DNA from: Lepidurus packardi
Lineage: Eukaryota; Arthropoda; Branchiopoda; Notostraca; Triopsidae
DNA length: 64,000 bases
Direction of reading: 5' to 3'
Assembly (NCBI GenBank): GCA_023053545.1
Contig: JAKZAN010000001.1
Span: 4,918,565 to 4,982,564, forward strand
The notes below the pieces were generated by a model. The model was not told where the DNA came from, made no database searches, and was given only the letters and a program-made list of their open reading frames with translations. Shown in pieces: positions 20,637 to 31,090 of this stretch. Position numbers and translations under genes: made by a program. Every line of letters begins with the position of its first letter. Position 1 is the stretch's first letter.

Positions 20637-22169
20637 CTACGGTTTAGAATTTTGAGCGATAGCTTGACCGACTCGAACGATTTGCCCAAGCTGGACGGTA
20701 AATTTAAAGTCCTTGGGGGCCTGAAAAATAAGGACCATTGTAGAGCCAAAGTTAAATTCACCGAATACTTCACCTTTCTCCTGATGGAGACCCTCCCCGC
20801 CTGCACGTTCCTTGTGGAAGTTGTAGTCCGTCGTCCTGCGACGTCCGGCACGACAGTTTGTTTCCAATTTCTACAATACAAAGAAAAGAAAACTGTTAAG
20901 TCACTTTCAAAAACGCAAACTCGTCGACTAACTTACTGGATCTTTATAGACTCGTATGGAGCCGACATTGGTAGCTCCGACCGCTGTCATGCTGAACAAG
21001 CCGTACTGCCACTGGCCAAAGTAAACGGCTCGCTCGTTGAGGGCAAGTAAGCCGGGGACCCATTTGCAAACGCTTGGGTTCACACTAAACATTTCCTCTA
21101 AGATAATATTCCGGTTAGTAACACCCTTTGTTGTTCTCATGGCGAATTACCTGGAAAGTGTCGCCGCAATGAAATATCCCATTCAACGGGGGAATGAAAC
21201 CGATGGTAGTCCCCGGGCGCCAGATAGATGACACAGTAGTGGAGGCCGGAGGTTGGGGACCCTGTTGAGAGTTGCACCAGTTCAGAGGGTCCCAAAAACT
21301 GGCTCAGGGAGTAATACACCCCCTTCACCTGTCCCAACAGTCCATTCCGGTCCACCGAGGCAAACGGGTGTTGGCCAGTCGTCCCCAGGTGCGCGACAGG
21401 GTCGCCCAGGGCAAGCTGCGATAAGCACGTACCTGTTAACCAAGATAAAAGCATATTAGGTACTTGACTCACATAGCAATTGCTACGCCAGATAGATACA
21501 GAAGATCGTATTAGTCAAAAGAAATTCCCTTAGGGGATTGTATTGATCTTACCTTAAAGTCTCGCGCACAGGCATGCCACGAACGAGACAAAGCGATCCG
21601 TGGAGCAGCGTCATCTGTTAAAGAAAACACAAGTCAAGTGTTAGGGAGACTGAACCAAAGGTCCCATAATATATATCACGGAAAAATACGTACGTACAAC
21701 AAACGTACATAGGAAACAACAACAGAAAAAAGCTGCTTAGGATTTCAGGAGAATTGGGCCATCCATGACCTCCAAATTTCAACAAGACGATAAGGACTTC
21801 GTTCACAATTTTTTATGGGTATTTCTGGAAAATAAAAACCGATTAGGACTCTGTTGCTTTCTTATCGAAAGGGAAAAACCATAGCACTCGCGGTTGAAAC
21901 TATTTGGCTAAGCTTCTTCTAAGACTAGATGTACTTGAATGGTAAACAAAAAGGCAAAAAACGCTTACCCATGGTCCAGGCAACCCGTACGAAATGAGGA
22001 ACCTTCTAAGGTTGAAAAACTGAGGGCACAATACACGAAAACTTTGGGAGAAAATGCAAAAGGCTCCTTCCTGGTTAACGATAGCAAGAAGACTTACCAA
22101 AACAAGTGACAACAATGAAAGTTATAGCGTCACTTGGCGTCACATCCGGGGTGGCCAGTTCATTGCGTC
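20637..22169 (-). pseudogene. PISD: Phosphatidylserine decarboxylase pseudogene, U2 copy
   Basis: The exon layout and the internal deletion (near 21366) match U1. The last exon 20881-20637 keeps the NFGST motif and the GLSxxGQIVRVGQAIAQ-like end. The upstream side is truncated by the env-Gypsy LTR at 22170. Because the deletion is shared with U1 and absent from U3 and U4, it predates the U1/U2 duplication. Confidence 0.85.
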
Positions 22170-22752
22170 TGTAGGAAACTGTTTTAAACGATTAAATTGT
22201 TTTGAGCGGTTGGGCGGAAGGCTGTGAGTTCTTTTTTCGCTCAACGGTAAAATCCCGTACAACTTTATTCAATATTTTCGTCGGTACAAGTCGTGTCACT
22301 AAGTCAATAATTCACTAGGTCGTCCATATGTCACAAACGTTTTAACAAGATTGAAAACTACAACTTATACTAACTGGGCAGAGAGAAAAAGGGAGCGTAA
22401 CAGATAGCGAGAGACTGAGAGCGACTGAGCCCCCTCGCCCCTTTTTAGCGGGGGAGCTCCTTCTATCTCGCTACAAGCGTTTATATACATGTTTGGCGTG
22501 GAATCTGCTGAATGGGCTAAATTATAAACAGAGGGAATGTTCGGGCAAAACAGATGGACCGGATGCGTGAGAAGGAAATTAGCTAGTGATCTGACGCTCG
22601 GCATCCTGGATATGAGCTGAGAATTATAAGTCGGCGAAATATTGTCAAAATGTGGTCAGCGAAATGTGGTCTTGCTTAGTCATCGGAATTAAGTTTAAAA
22701 TGATCGTTCTCCACATCGCATTCTTCTCTGAGAGACTACGTCCCGTAGTACA
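22170..22752 (-). repeat. 3' LTR of the env-Gypsy, U2 copy
   Basis: Counterpart of 8234-8816, with the same uncertainty about the inner edge. One substitution near the outer end (TTTTAAACG here, TTTTGAACG in U1) was noticed. Confidence 0.6.
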
Positions 22753-22943
22753 GGTTTTCTTATGGGCTAGGTGGGTGGGATTAAGTTTTTCGGTCTATTT
22801 GTCGTTCTATGTCATCTACTTTTCGTTTGGCCGCCTTCAATTCGTCTTCCAAAAATTGTTTCAGTTGGTCTTGTCTCATCTTTAGGACTTCAATTTCCAT
22901 AATCAATTCCGTGATTCGGGTGGTCATTGGGTGGTGTTCTAAG

Positions 22944-24647
22944 TCAGCAGCAACGGGGTTGCTCGTTCTGGTTGCCGTTTGCCGGGATCTCCCAGTCTTC
23001 ATGTTGGTCCACGTTCTTCAATAAGTTCTTGACTTCGGGAAACAGCGAGTGGTCGAACGGGGTTAAGTTAGTCATTAAGAAAAAATGGGTCAATGAGATT
23101 AGGGTAATATTTGGGGTGTTGGCGGAAAGAGTGGATTGTCCGGTAAAACTTGCGGGAATTGTAAAAGTTGGAGCTTGCAGTGAGCATTTCGGCGGCAACG
23201 TAAGTAATCCAACACCGGCTAGTTCGACTTTTCTTTCGGCAATTCGCATACTGATGTTTGAAAATTGGCATAACAAATTAGTCTGAAAACTGATTGGAGA
23301 GGAGTACAACCACTTGTTGTCTCCTATCGGTTTTAGGAAAATTCGGCTCCGACGAATAATATTAATTTCACAAAATTTGTTAATGGCTATGTTGTCGGCT
23401 AAGAAAAGCGAGATTGAGCACGAGTTACTGGATGCTTGGAGGATGATCGGATTTTGAGCTAAACACCAACGTTTGTCAAGACGTAAACAGGACGTTAAAT
23501 CGGTTTGTTCAAATTCCATAAAGTTTTTGCGATCGAAGGAAACGGCTAAATAGTTGACAGTGGTTTTGAGGAGGGAGTAAGTGTTTGTGTCCGGAATTGG
23601 GGTTGGAAATGGGGTTAGTCGGAAAAGTTCAAATTCAGAGAAATGAGGGCTGATCGGAATTTCAATGAAAAGTCGTAAGCCGTTGCTTGTGGAAATAGTT
23701 TTGATCCCTGCTGAGCTATACAGTGTCCAAAAATTAGTGGTTTTAGAGTTTGTCATTATGGTCCAACCTGTAGGTAATCTGTTCTCTATTTCTTCAAGTA
23801 TTGGGATTAATTTTATTGGAGGTATCAATTGTTTGGGTAGTCTTCCAGTTGCGATAAGTGTTAGATCGTCATTTAGATACTGGAGTAGATTATTAGCGAA
23901 TTTTAAATTGATCTGGATTTCGGCATTAGCGGTGGTTAATTGTAATATGTTTTCGAGTGAATGGTCTGTTTCCTTGTGATATTGATCTATTGTTGTGCTG
24001 ATGATTTTAATAGCTTCCGTAATATTTTTTATGGTGTTTTTGTTTCGGAGGGCCTCTTCATGGGTGGTTTGAATGAGAGATGCTTGTAAATCTTGAATGT
24101 GAGCGATGCTAGTCAATTTTTTCGTCATTTGATTTGCCTGCTCATTGATAGCCTGAAGATCGTCGTCACCGGCGGTACCAAAAAGGAAATGGAGTACTTT
24201 GCTTGCACCGGGAATTAATACGAAACGTTTATCGCGTTTGTTGGTCGTAATAGTTTGCCGGATGTTTTGAAGTTTGTTTTTCATCTCTTGTAGATCTCTA
24301 AGGAACAGGTTGTTTTCTCTTGTAACTGTCATATTAAGAAGGGCGGTTAGACTTTGGGCTTGCAGATTTTTTATGTTCGAAATGTGAACGGTTTGAGTTT
24401 TCCCTAGAATGGAGGTTTCGTGGATATCGGTAATGTTGAATTCAACGGGGACTGGCGTGAATGTATGCAAGTACTGGTCAAGGTGTTCGATAATTTGGTC
24501 GTAAGTTGTTAGATCGACGTCAGCTACGAGTGTCCATTTTGAGCTGGTTATGGTCAACTGATCTTCATATCGGATTAAACTTCCCAACGAAAGGCGGTAA
24601 TGGTCTTGATTAAATTGAGCAACAAGTGGAAAGCAACATAAAGCCAT
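22944..24647 (-). CDS. Gypsy envelope-like fusion protein, uninterrupted, U2 copy
   Basis: The 567-residue frame is the third gene of an errantivirus-like Gypsy element. Such proteins are class I membrane-fusion envelopes related to baculovirus F. The N-terminus is hydrophobic, and the frame continues upstream through a hydrophobic stretch to a TATAG acceptor-like site. A furin-type RDKR lies at residues 138-141, followed by a hydrophobic, glycine-containing segment (142-160) as expected for a fusion peptide. Long polar helices with heptad character follow to about residue 260. I do not see a convincing C-terminal transmembrane anchor, so the protein may be truncated or secreted. Several N-x-S/T sites are present. 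Confidence 0.72.
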   Translation of the reverse strand: MALCCFPLVAQFNQDHYRLSLGSLIRYEDQLTITSSKWTLVADVDLTTYDQIIEHLDQYLHTFTPVPVEFNITDIHETSILGKTQTVHISNIKNLQAQSLTALLNMTVTRENNLFLRDLQEMKNKLQNIRQTITTNKRDKRFVLIPGASKVLHFLFGTAGDDDLQAINEQANQMTKKLTSIAHIQDLQASLIQTTHEEALRNKNTIKNITEAIKIISTTIDQYHKETDHSLENILQLTTANAEIQINLKFANNLLQYLNDDLTLIATGRLPKQLIPPIKLIPILEEIENRLPTGWTIMTNSKTTNFWTLYSSAGIKTISTSNGLRLFIEIPISPHFSEFELFRLTPFPTPIPDTNTYSLLKTTVNYLAVSFDRKNFMEFEQTDLTSCLRLDKRWCLAQNPIILQASSNSCSISLFLADNIAINKFCEINIIRRSRIFLKPIGDNKWLYSSPISFQTNLLCQFSNISMRIAERKVELAGVGLLTLPPKCSLQAPTFTIPASFTGQSTLSANTPNITLISLTHFFLMTNLTPFDHSLFPEVKNLLKNVDQHEDWEIPANGNQNEQPRCC

Positions 24648-24689
24648 CAGGGTAACAACTGTTCCGAAGATTGGACCTATAAATGAATT

Positions 24690-27230
24690 CTACTTGAATA
24701 CTTGATCGGCGAAGCGGACAGGCGGTTTGGATTGTCTACCAGAGCGGGTAGTTTGGGTAGGTTGTTGGAATTGTAAAGTAGGGGGTTGGAGGATACTGCG
24801 TAAGGGAGGTTGATCATTAACGGATAGAGATCGTGGTCGGACGGAGAGTGGAGATTCGTTAGGAGTGCGATGGTCTTCTGGTGTGCTGTGTGTACGGGGT
24901 CGAAAAGTTGCATCATCGCCAAAGGCGGGGGAGTCATATGATGATGAACTTGTATTTGTTGTGCTGGTATCGGTGGATGAGCTTGAATTGTTTGGGCCAA
25001 CGGGACTTCGATGATCTAACCAAGTTTGTTCATGGGGTGGTCCTGGAGTGCTTGAATCACGATTAGGAGCTGGCATCTGCAAATATTCGGAGTCTTCGGA
25101 GTTGTTAAGAATGTTCGGAGAGTTAGGTGAATGAGTTTCTCCGGTAGTTTCTTGGCTACTATTTGGGGTTGTGGGCGGAGATAGTGTTGTGGCAAGGGAA
25201 TGTGGATGTAGGTGTTGGTGGGTAGGATGAAGTAGGGTAGTAGGTAAGGTGCTGGCATTGTTCCAAGGAAGTTCGGATGGTTTTGCTGGCTGTGGTTGAG
25301 GTGGTCCGGTAATAAGTTCGGTAAGGGTCTTAAGTAAACCTGCCAGCTGCTTTTGGGTTTGCTCGACGGTAAGGGGTATAGAAGGGATTTTCGGATCAGG
25401 CAATTTTTCAATACTGGACTCTGTTAATGGGGTGTCACCAGCGAACGTTTGTTCGACGTAGTGTTTTAGTCTGTTTACATTCACATTTTCGTCTTTTAAA
25501 GTTTTCGAGTCTTGAATTAAAAAGGTTTGATCTCCTGTTTTCTTGATAATTCTGTACGGTCCCATCCATGAGTTGAGCGCTAGTTTGGGGGATTCTCCAA
25601 CCTTCAGGGCAGTATTGCATTTGAGGACCTTGTCGCCAATCTCAAAGGTAACGGGTCTCATTCGTCGATCGTAATATTCTTTTTGGTCTTCGTGAGCGGA
25701 AAGCAGTCGTTCTCGGACATATGTGAACGCCTGGTGCAACCTTTGAACTAGTTCAGCTTTGTAGTCTTCAGTTACAGCATAATTTGGGCGACGGGGGGCA
25801 AGAAAGGCATTGACGTCGATATTGGGATCTCGGCCGTGTAATAGGAAAAAAGGGGTTTCGTCGGTGCTAGGGTGAATGGCTGTTCGGTAGGAAAACAAGA
25901 TAAAATTGATTTGCTCATCCCAATTTCCTTGGCTTCCCTCACAAAATTTCGCCATACCGTCCATCAATACTCGGTGATGTCGTTCGACCATTCCGTTGCA
26001 TTTTGGATTATAGGCTGTGGTGTTCGTTTTAGTGATCTTGAGGTACTCGCAAATTTCTTTAACGAGTTTAGAGAGGAAGTTAGTCCCACGGTCAGATAGG
26101 AGCTCAAAAGGGATACCGTGTCTACAAATTATGTGTTCTACGAAAATTCGAGCTACGGTTCTTGCATCTTGGGTTGGAATTGGGAAAGCTTCGGGCCATT
26201 TTGTGAAGTGGTCGACAAAGACGAGGAGATATCGGTTGCCATCCATTGTAGGGGGAAAAGGACCTAGAATGTCGACAGCAAGGCGATGGAATGGACCTTG
26301 AACGGGAGGTAAGGTACCTAGGTGTGCGTTTTTCTGCAAACTAGCGGGTTTTCTTCGAGCACAGAGTAGACAAGTCTGGCAATGTCTTTTAACGTCATTG
26401 AACATAGTCTTCCAGAAAAATCGGCTGCGAACACGATTAAGTGTTTTAAAATATCCTAAGTGTCCGGCTAAAAGGTGATCATGATTCGTGGTTAAGACAT
26501 CTCGTATTAGGACCTTTGGGACGACAATTTGGTTAATGACCTCATCTCGTGGGGCTTTTATCCGGGGTAGAGACAGGTGATAGAGCAAACCGTTATTTTC
26601 GTCGACGAAATAATTTTCAATTTCAAATAGCCAGGGGGGTCTACGATCGTTTTCGGGGATTTTTCCAGTGGTAAGGTAATCATAGAGGGGTCTGCAGTAT
26701 GAGTCTTCATATTGAAGTTTTCGGAGTTGTTCTTCTGTAATGTTTAGGATGTTGACTGGTTGGTCGGTTTGGACTGTACTAATAGTACTTGTTTCAGTAG
26801 TTCGGTCGGGGGTTATGGGGATACGTGAGAGGGCGTCAGCGTTTTTGTTAACTCTGCCAGGTCGATACTGGACATCATAATCATATTCGGCTAATGTGAG
26901 AAACCAACGAACTAATCGGGAAGAAGAATCCTTAACGGACATTAGCCAGCGGAGAGAATGGTGATCAGTAAAGACGGTAAAGTGTCGTCCGCACAGGTAG
27001 GTTCTAAAATGTTTAATGGCCCAGACTACGGCTAAAGCTTCCTTTTCTGTTGTACTGTAATTTTTCTCGGCTTTCGACAGGGTTCGACTAGCGTAAGCGA
27101 TGGCGACTTCTTTAGAATCTTGTGTTTGCAAGAGCGAAATCGGAAGCGTCGGTATGTAAGAAAAATGGAGAGTCGAAATTAGGGTAAGCCAAAATAGGCC
27201 AAAGCATAAGTTTGCCTTTAAGGAGGACAT
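24690..27230 (-). CDS. env-Gypsy pol, RNase H and integrase part, U2 copy
   Basis: The 846-residue frame is equivalent to 10753-13293, with RNase H, an integrase HHCC zinc domain, an intact-looking DDE core and the Pro/Thr/Ser-rich tail. It ends 43 bp before the env ATG. The frame junction to RT is broken as in U1. Confidence 0.82.
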   Translation of the reverse strand: MSSLKANLCFGLFWLTLISTLHFSYIPTLPISLLQTQDSKEVAIAYASRTLSKAEKNYSTTEKEALAVVWAIKHFRTYLCGRHFTVFTDHHSLRWLMSVKDSSSRLVRWFLTLAEYDYDVQYRPGRVNKNADALSRIPITPDRTTETSTISTVQTDQPVNILNITEEQLRKLQYEDSYCRPLYDYLTTGKIPENDRRPPWLFEIENYFVDENNGLLYHLSLPRIKAPRDEVINQIVVPKVLIRDVLTTNHDHLLAGHLGYFKTLNRVRSRFFWKTMFNDVKRHCQTCLLCARRKPASLQKNAHLGTLPPVQGPFHRLAVDILGPFPPTMDGNRYLLVFVDHFTKWPEAFPIPTQDARTVARIFVEHIICRHGIPFELLSDRGTNFLSKLVKEICEYLKITKTNTTAYNPKCNGMVERHHRVLMDGMAKFCEGSQGNWDEQINFILFSYRTAIHPSTDETPFFLLHGRDPNIDVNAFLAPRRPNYAVTEDYKAELVQRLHQAFTYVRERLLSAHEDQKEYYDRRMRPVTFEIGDKVLKCNTALKVGESPKLALNSWMGPYRIIKKTGDQTFLIQDSKTLKDENVNVNRLKHYVEQTFAGDTPLTESSIEKLPDPKIPSIPLTVEQTQKQLAGLLKTLTELITGPPQPQPAKPSELPWNNASTLPTTLLHPTHQHLHPHSLATTLSPPTTPNSSQETTGETHSPNSPNILNNSEDSEYLQMPAPNRDSSTPGPPHEQTWLDHRSPVGPNNSSSSTDTSTTNTSSSSYDSPAFGDDATFRPRTHSTPEDHRTPNESPLSVRPRSLSVNDQPPLRSILQPPTLQFQQPTQTTRSGRQSKPPVRFADQVFK

Positions 27231-27516
27231 AGGCTTCGTCTTGCTCAGGTTCCCAACAAAAGGGAATGTTCTTAACCGTTAATTTGGACAATGGATGCGC
27301 AATTTTCGAGAAATTGTTAATAAATCGACGGTAATAGCCAACTAAACCCAGAAAGGATTGGACTTCCTTGACGGTGGTCGGTGTAGGGTAGTTATAGATT
27401 GCGGATACTTTGTCGGGGTCGGGTTCAATACCTTGGGCGGAAACGATGTGTCCAAGATACTTGATTCGTTCTTTAAAAAACTCACATTTGGACGGTTTTA
27501 GTCTAAGGCCGGCTTC

Positions 27517-29319
27517 TCAGAGTCGTTGGAAGACTAGGTCTATGCGGTTCAAATGATCTTGAAAAGTTTTGCTGAAAACAATGATGTCATCAATATATGC
27601 TAGACATATTTTGTTCACTAGACCTTTTAGGACGTTGTTCATCAGGCGTTGAAATGTCGCAGGGGCATTGCATAAGCCAAAGGGCATTTGGTTAAATTGG
27701 TAATGGCCATAGGGGGAAGAGAAAGCGGTTTTTTCGCGGTCAACCGGGTCTATTTCGATCTGCCAAAATCCATTGACAAGGTCAAAAAGGGAAAAGTATT
27801 TAGATTCGGCTAAATGGTTTAGAGACTCGTGGATGTTGGGCATGGGGTATTGGTCTTTTCGGGTCACGGCGTTAAGTTTACGAAAGTCGATTACTAATCG
27901 TTTGGATCCGTCTTTCTTGTCTACTAAAAGAACTGGTGATCCCCAGGGGGAGTTAGATTCAGAGATCACGCCTGCTTCTAGCATTGCCTTGATTTTGTCT
28001 TCCATGGTTGTCTGAAGGGATTCGGGTACTCGGTATGGTCTTTGGTGGATAGGAGGATGTCCTTGGACGTCAATCGTATGCTGGACTTCGTTTGTTCGAC
28101 CCATATCCATATCGGATTTTGCAAAGATGTCAGCGTTTTGCTCTAATAGGGCTACAAGTTTTTCTCTTCGATGTTCAGGTAGGGTAGTGCCAATGTTGAA
28201 TTTTTGTTCGTCAAGTTTGGTGGGCTGGGGCTGTGCTAGCAGGAGATCCTCACTACGATATTCGATATTGACGGAATTCACCGAAATGGGACTGGGATTA
28301 GGAATAACGTCGAAGTCTAAAAGACCAACGAATTCTTTGGAGGAAAGACGGACGGTCTCGGAAGACATGTTCGAAATTACGATGGGAATAACAGAGCTTC
28401 CGTCAGTGGTGACAATTACTGGCTCGACATAAATGTACGAGCGGTAAAGTTCAGCTGGTTCTACAATACCAGTTCGGCCAAATCGCGGTAGGAAATTGGT
28501 TGGGTTTTCGACATTTTTGGGAGTATCAATTCGACCTTGTACAATTCTACTGGTGCCGGGAAACACGACTACATCCTTTTGAAGGAAGATTCGGTGGCTT
28601 GGGAGTTGGGATATTTGTTTATTTTCGGCGAGAAAAGGAGCAAATTCATCTTCTGGTTCTACGGTTTGGACAAGTTCTTTAACATGATTGTTGGTTGGTC
28701 GAGGGATTGGTAAAATCGGGGTGGGAGAGCAGGTATTTGGTTCCACTATGGTTTTCGGTAAAGGATCGGTTTGGTGACCAGGATTGGAAGCGTCTGGGCT
28801 ACTCACAGGAGGAAAATAGACCATTTGATCTTTGCCGTCTATAACTAGGCCATGCTTGCAGATAAAGTCTATGCCAAGCACAAGGTCATAGTTGATTTGT
28901 GAGCTAACAACGAATTGGTGGGCATATTGGCGGCCTAAAATGGAGATTTCAGTTTCGTAAACTCCGCCAGTTTTGAGTTCGGCATTGCTGATCGAGAATA
29001 ATCTAACATCGGCTGAAATGGTCTGAAGGGAATGACCGGACTTTTGAAGGGCTAAAAAGACGTTCTCGTTCAATAGGGAAAGTCCTGCTCCGCTGTCGAC
29101 GAGAGCGGTAAGCAACAAATTACCTACGACTACTGGTACTACTGGGGTTTTGTAGCCAGTGGAAATTTCTGCGATGATATCATTGTAAATTGGGGTTTGG
29201 TCAACTGATTGGGGTTTGAAGTTTGGGTCAGTAGTACTGGTCGGGGTGTTTCCATTTAACGTTTGAGGATACTTTTTCCTTTCCCACCGACCCTCTCTGG
29301 TGGTTCGTCCTAGTTTTTT
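27517..29319 (-). CDS. env-Gypsy pol, protease and reverse transcriptase part, U2 copy
   Basis: Equivalent to 13580-15382, with protease DSGAG and RT YIDD retained. It ends at the shared TGA (27517-27519). One residue differs near the end (Gln in place of Glu, from GATCTTGAAAAG here against GATCTTCAAAAG in U1). Confidence 0.82.
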   Translation of the reverse strand, partial: KKLGRTTREGRWERKKYPQTLNGNTPTSTTDPNFKPQSVDQTPIYNDIIAEISTGYKTPVVPVVVGNLLLTALVDSGAGLSLLNENVFLALQKSGHSLQTISADVRLFSISNAELKTGGVYETEISILGRQYAHQFVVSSQINYDLVLGIDFICKHGLVIDGKDQMVYFPPVSSPDASNPGHQTDPLPKTIVEPNTCSPTPILPIPRPTNNHVKELVQTVEPEDEFAPFLAENKQISQLPSHRIFLQKDVVVFPGTSRIVQGRIDTPKNVENPTNFLPRFGRTGIVEPAELYRSYIYVEPVIVTTDGSSVIPIVISNMSSETVRLSSKEFVGLLDFDVIPNPSPISVNSVNIEYRSEDLLLAQPQPTKLDEQKFNIGTTLPEHRREKLVALLEQNADIFAKSDMDMGRTNEVQHTIDVQGHPPIHQRPYRVPESLQTTMEDKIKAMLEAGVISESNSPWGSPVLLVDKKDGSKRLVIDFRKLNAVTRKDQYPMPNIHESLNHLAESKYFSLFDLVNGFWQIEIDPVDREKTAFSSPYGHYQFNQMPFGLCNAPATFQRLMNNVLKGLVNKICLAYIDDIIVFSKTFQDHLNRIDLVFQRL

Positions 29320-30656
29320 GGCCTGTTTCCAAATAGGATCTCTTCCATAGCGCGTTGTTGATCAATTGTGGGGAGGGGGTATGGAGGCTGGAAACCCCAT
29401 TTGTGGGCTAACTGCTGGGCTAATTTTGGGCAGTATTTGACAATATGGCCTTCTTCTCTGCAAAAATGACAGATCGGTTGGTCTTCTTGTGTTCGGCGGC
29501 TTTGATGATCAGGGTTATAGGAGTTAGAGTTCCGGTTGGTCGTAGGTTTATAAGGATAGGGTTGTGCGTTATAGCGAGCACCCTCGAACTGCATTGGTTG
29601 ACGTCGATCTGCAAAAGGGGGACGGGGAACGTTCATCTGCATCAAGGGTTGTATGGGTGTTCCTCTATTATTTCCGGGCGGTTTTGAGTAGGTGGGCTGT
29701 GGGTTGGAAGGGTAGTTGTTCGACGGGATTGGATCTCGATATCGTACATCCGAACTGTTGTGGGGGAGATTTACAGCAGCGGCGTGGGTTGGGGTTTGCT
29801 GTTGAGCTTTTACTAGTTGTTCTATTTGTAAAGTAAGTTGGGCTAGTTTGGCTTCTAATCCATGATAGTCTGCGCTAGTACTGGCGAGTGCAGCTTCTTC
29901 CACTCGAGCCGCCTGAACGAGTTCATCAAATGTCGCCTCATTTCCGACGGTCCTAAGCACTGCCCTGCGGAGATCTGCGGTAATTCCTTTTAGGAACGTT
30001 TGCGCCCTCATTCCGTCTAATGCGGCTTGTGCACCGTCATAATTTGCAGTGGACTGGGCATACAGGTGGGGGAACAATTCGACGGATTCTACAAGAAGTC
30101 TCTGAGCAAAGTCGGCAATAGTCTCATTGGGCTGTTGGGTGGGTGGTGGTCTATAAGCTTCTTCATGTAACTTTCCGAAACGCTTCAAAAAAGCCTCTTT
30201 GAACTTTGGATATTCAGTTTGTACTTCCAGGGTTAGGAGTTCATAGTACTCTAGCGCTATTCCGTCGAGTCGGGTTGGTATGGCCCACAATATTCTTTCT
30301 TCGTCCCCCGCGTAGGCGACGAGGAGGATCGACAATTTTTTTAGCCAGTTCTTTATTCTAGAATCGCCGGTATATATAGGAAGTTGGTTCAAAATGGTTT
30401 GCACGGACTCATTGGTGGGAGTTGTTGGTCTAGTCGTGGGTTGGGTTGAAATAGTTGGGTCGCTTATCGGTTGTCCCAGGAAGGTCATCGAGCGTGGACG
30501 TGTAGCAGGAGTGGTCGTATTCATGGTTGTGGTCGTAGAGGTCGTAGTGGTCGTGGTGTTCTGGAGCGAGGTGGTGGGTGGTTGGAGAAAAATAGGATTA
30601 ATAGGGGGTGTTACAGTACCTGTTCCACCTACGGGTGGTGGAGGAGTTGGCGTCAT
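29310..30656 (-). CDS. env-Gypsy Gag, U2 copy
   Basis: Equivalent to 15373-16719, with one CCHC knuckle and the stop directly after the AAAAAAC heptamer (29313-29319). The start at 30656 is preferred for the same reason as in U1: codons upstream of 30704 belong to array sequence. Confidence 0.82.
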   Translation of the reverse strand: MTPTPPPPVGGTGTVTPPINPIFLQPPTTSLQNTTTTTTSTTTTMNTTTPATRPRSMTFLGQPISDPTISTQPTTRPTTPTNESVQTILNQLPIYTGDSRIKNWLKKLSILLVAYAGDEERILWAIPTRLDGIALEYYELLTLEVQTEYPKFKEAFLKRFGKLHEEAYRPPPTQQPNETIADFAQRLLVESVELFPHLYAQSTANYDGAQAALDGMRAQTFLKGITADLRRAVLRTVGNEATFDELVQAARVEEAALASTSADYHGLEAKLAQLTLQIEQLVKAQQQTPTHAAAVNLPHNSSDVRYRDPIPSNNYPSNPQPTYSKPPGNNRGTPIQPLMQMNVPRPPFADRRQPMQFEGARYNAQPYPYKPTTNRNSNSYNPDHQSRRTQEDQPICHFCREEGHIVKYCPKLAQQLAHKWGFQPPYPLPTIDQQRAMEEILFGNRPKN

Positions 30657-30801
30657 CTTAGGCACAATGGATTTGTACAATGGATTCGTAATTTTGGAAA
30701 AGAATACGGGGTAGAACCAGGAGTTCATGATAGAAATGGGTCGGGTGAACGTAAGCTTGGTTAATTTCTAGTTAAGTATTTATATTTTTATGTATACTAA
30801 T

Positions 30802-31021
30802 TGTTATGAAGCAGAGTCAGCAGTATAGTAGTCGCAAAGTAAAGGGGTAAGCCAGGTAGAGTGCAGGGAAGTCAATATGAGAGAAAGTGAGGCAAGCAGC
30901 AAATGATAGTACGTAGGTTGAAGGTTCAATGCTGACTGTCTGTATTGACAGGGTGCACAGGCTCCATACTGTCTAACAGAGCCATCTGTTACAGGGTACA
31001 ACTTATAATGGAAACATAACA
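30802..31021 (-). repeat. 3' LTR of nested Gypsy
   Basis: 220 bp, TGTTATG...CATAACA, identical by eye to 35437-35656. On the minus strand it follows the GGGGGAGGAATT polypurine tract directly. Confidence 0.95.
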
Positions 31022-31033
31022 AATTCCTCCCCC
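31022..31033 (-). other. Polypurine tract of nested Gypsy
   Basis: On the minus strand GGGGGAGGAATT abuts the 3' LTR, the expected primer for plus-strand DNA synthesis. Confidence 0.8.
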
Positions 31034-31090
31034 GTAACTGAAAAACCCCCAAATGATACACCCACAACCGTTTACAAAACAACACATCAT

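Larger units (their letters stand above)
16768..30704. repeat. Tandem array unit U2 (13,937 bp)
   Basis: This is the most complete unit of the env-Gypsy-bearing type. It holds an upstream flank of no recognised function (16768-17114), the NOG1 pseudogene, the Gypsy remnant, the PISD pseudogene and the env-Gypsy. U1 follows the same order at a constant offset. Confidence 0.92.
22170..30704 (-). mobile_element. Env-bearing Ty3/Gypsy (errantivirus-like) element, U2 copy, lacking its 5' LTR
   Basis: This copy has the same boundaries, TGA in pol (27517-27519) and pol frameshift as U1, but its env frame is uninterrupted. Both junctions match U1, so U1 and U2 are duplicates of one insertion, not two insertions. 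Its 3' LTR spans about 22170-22752. Confidence 0.88.
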
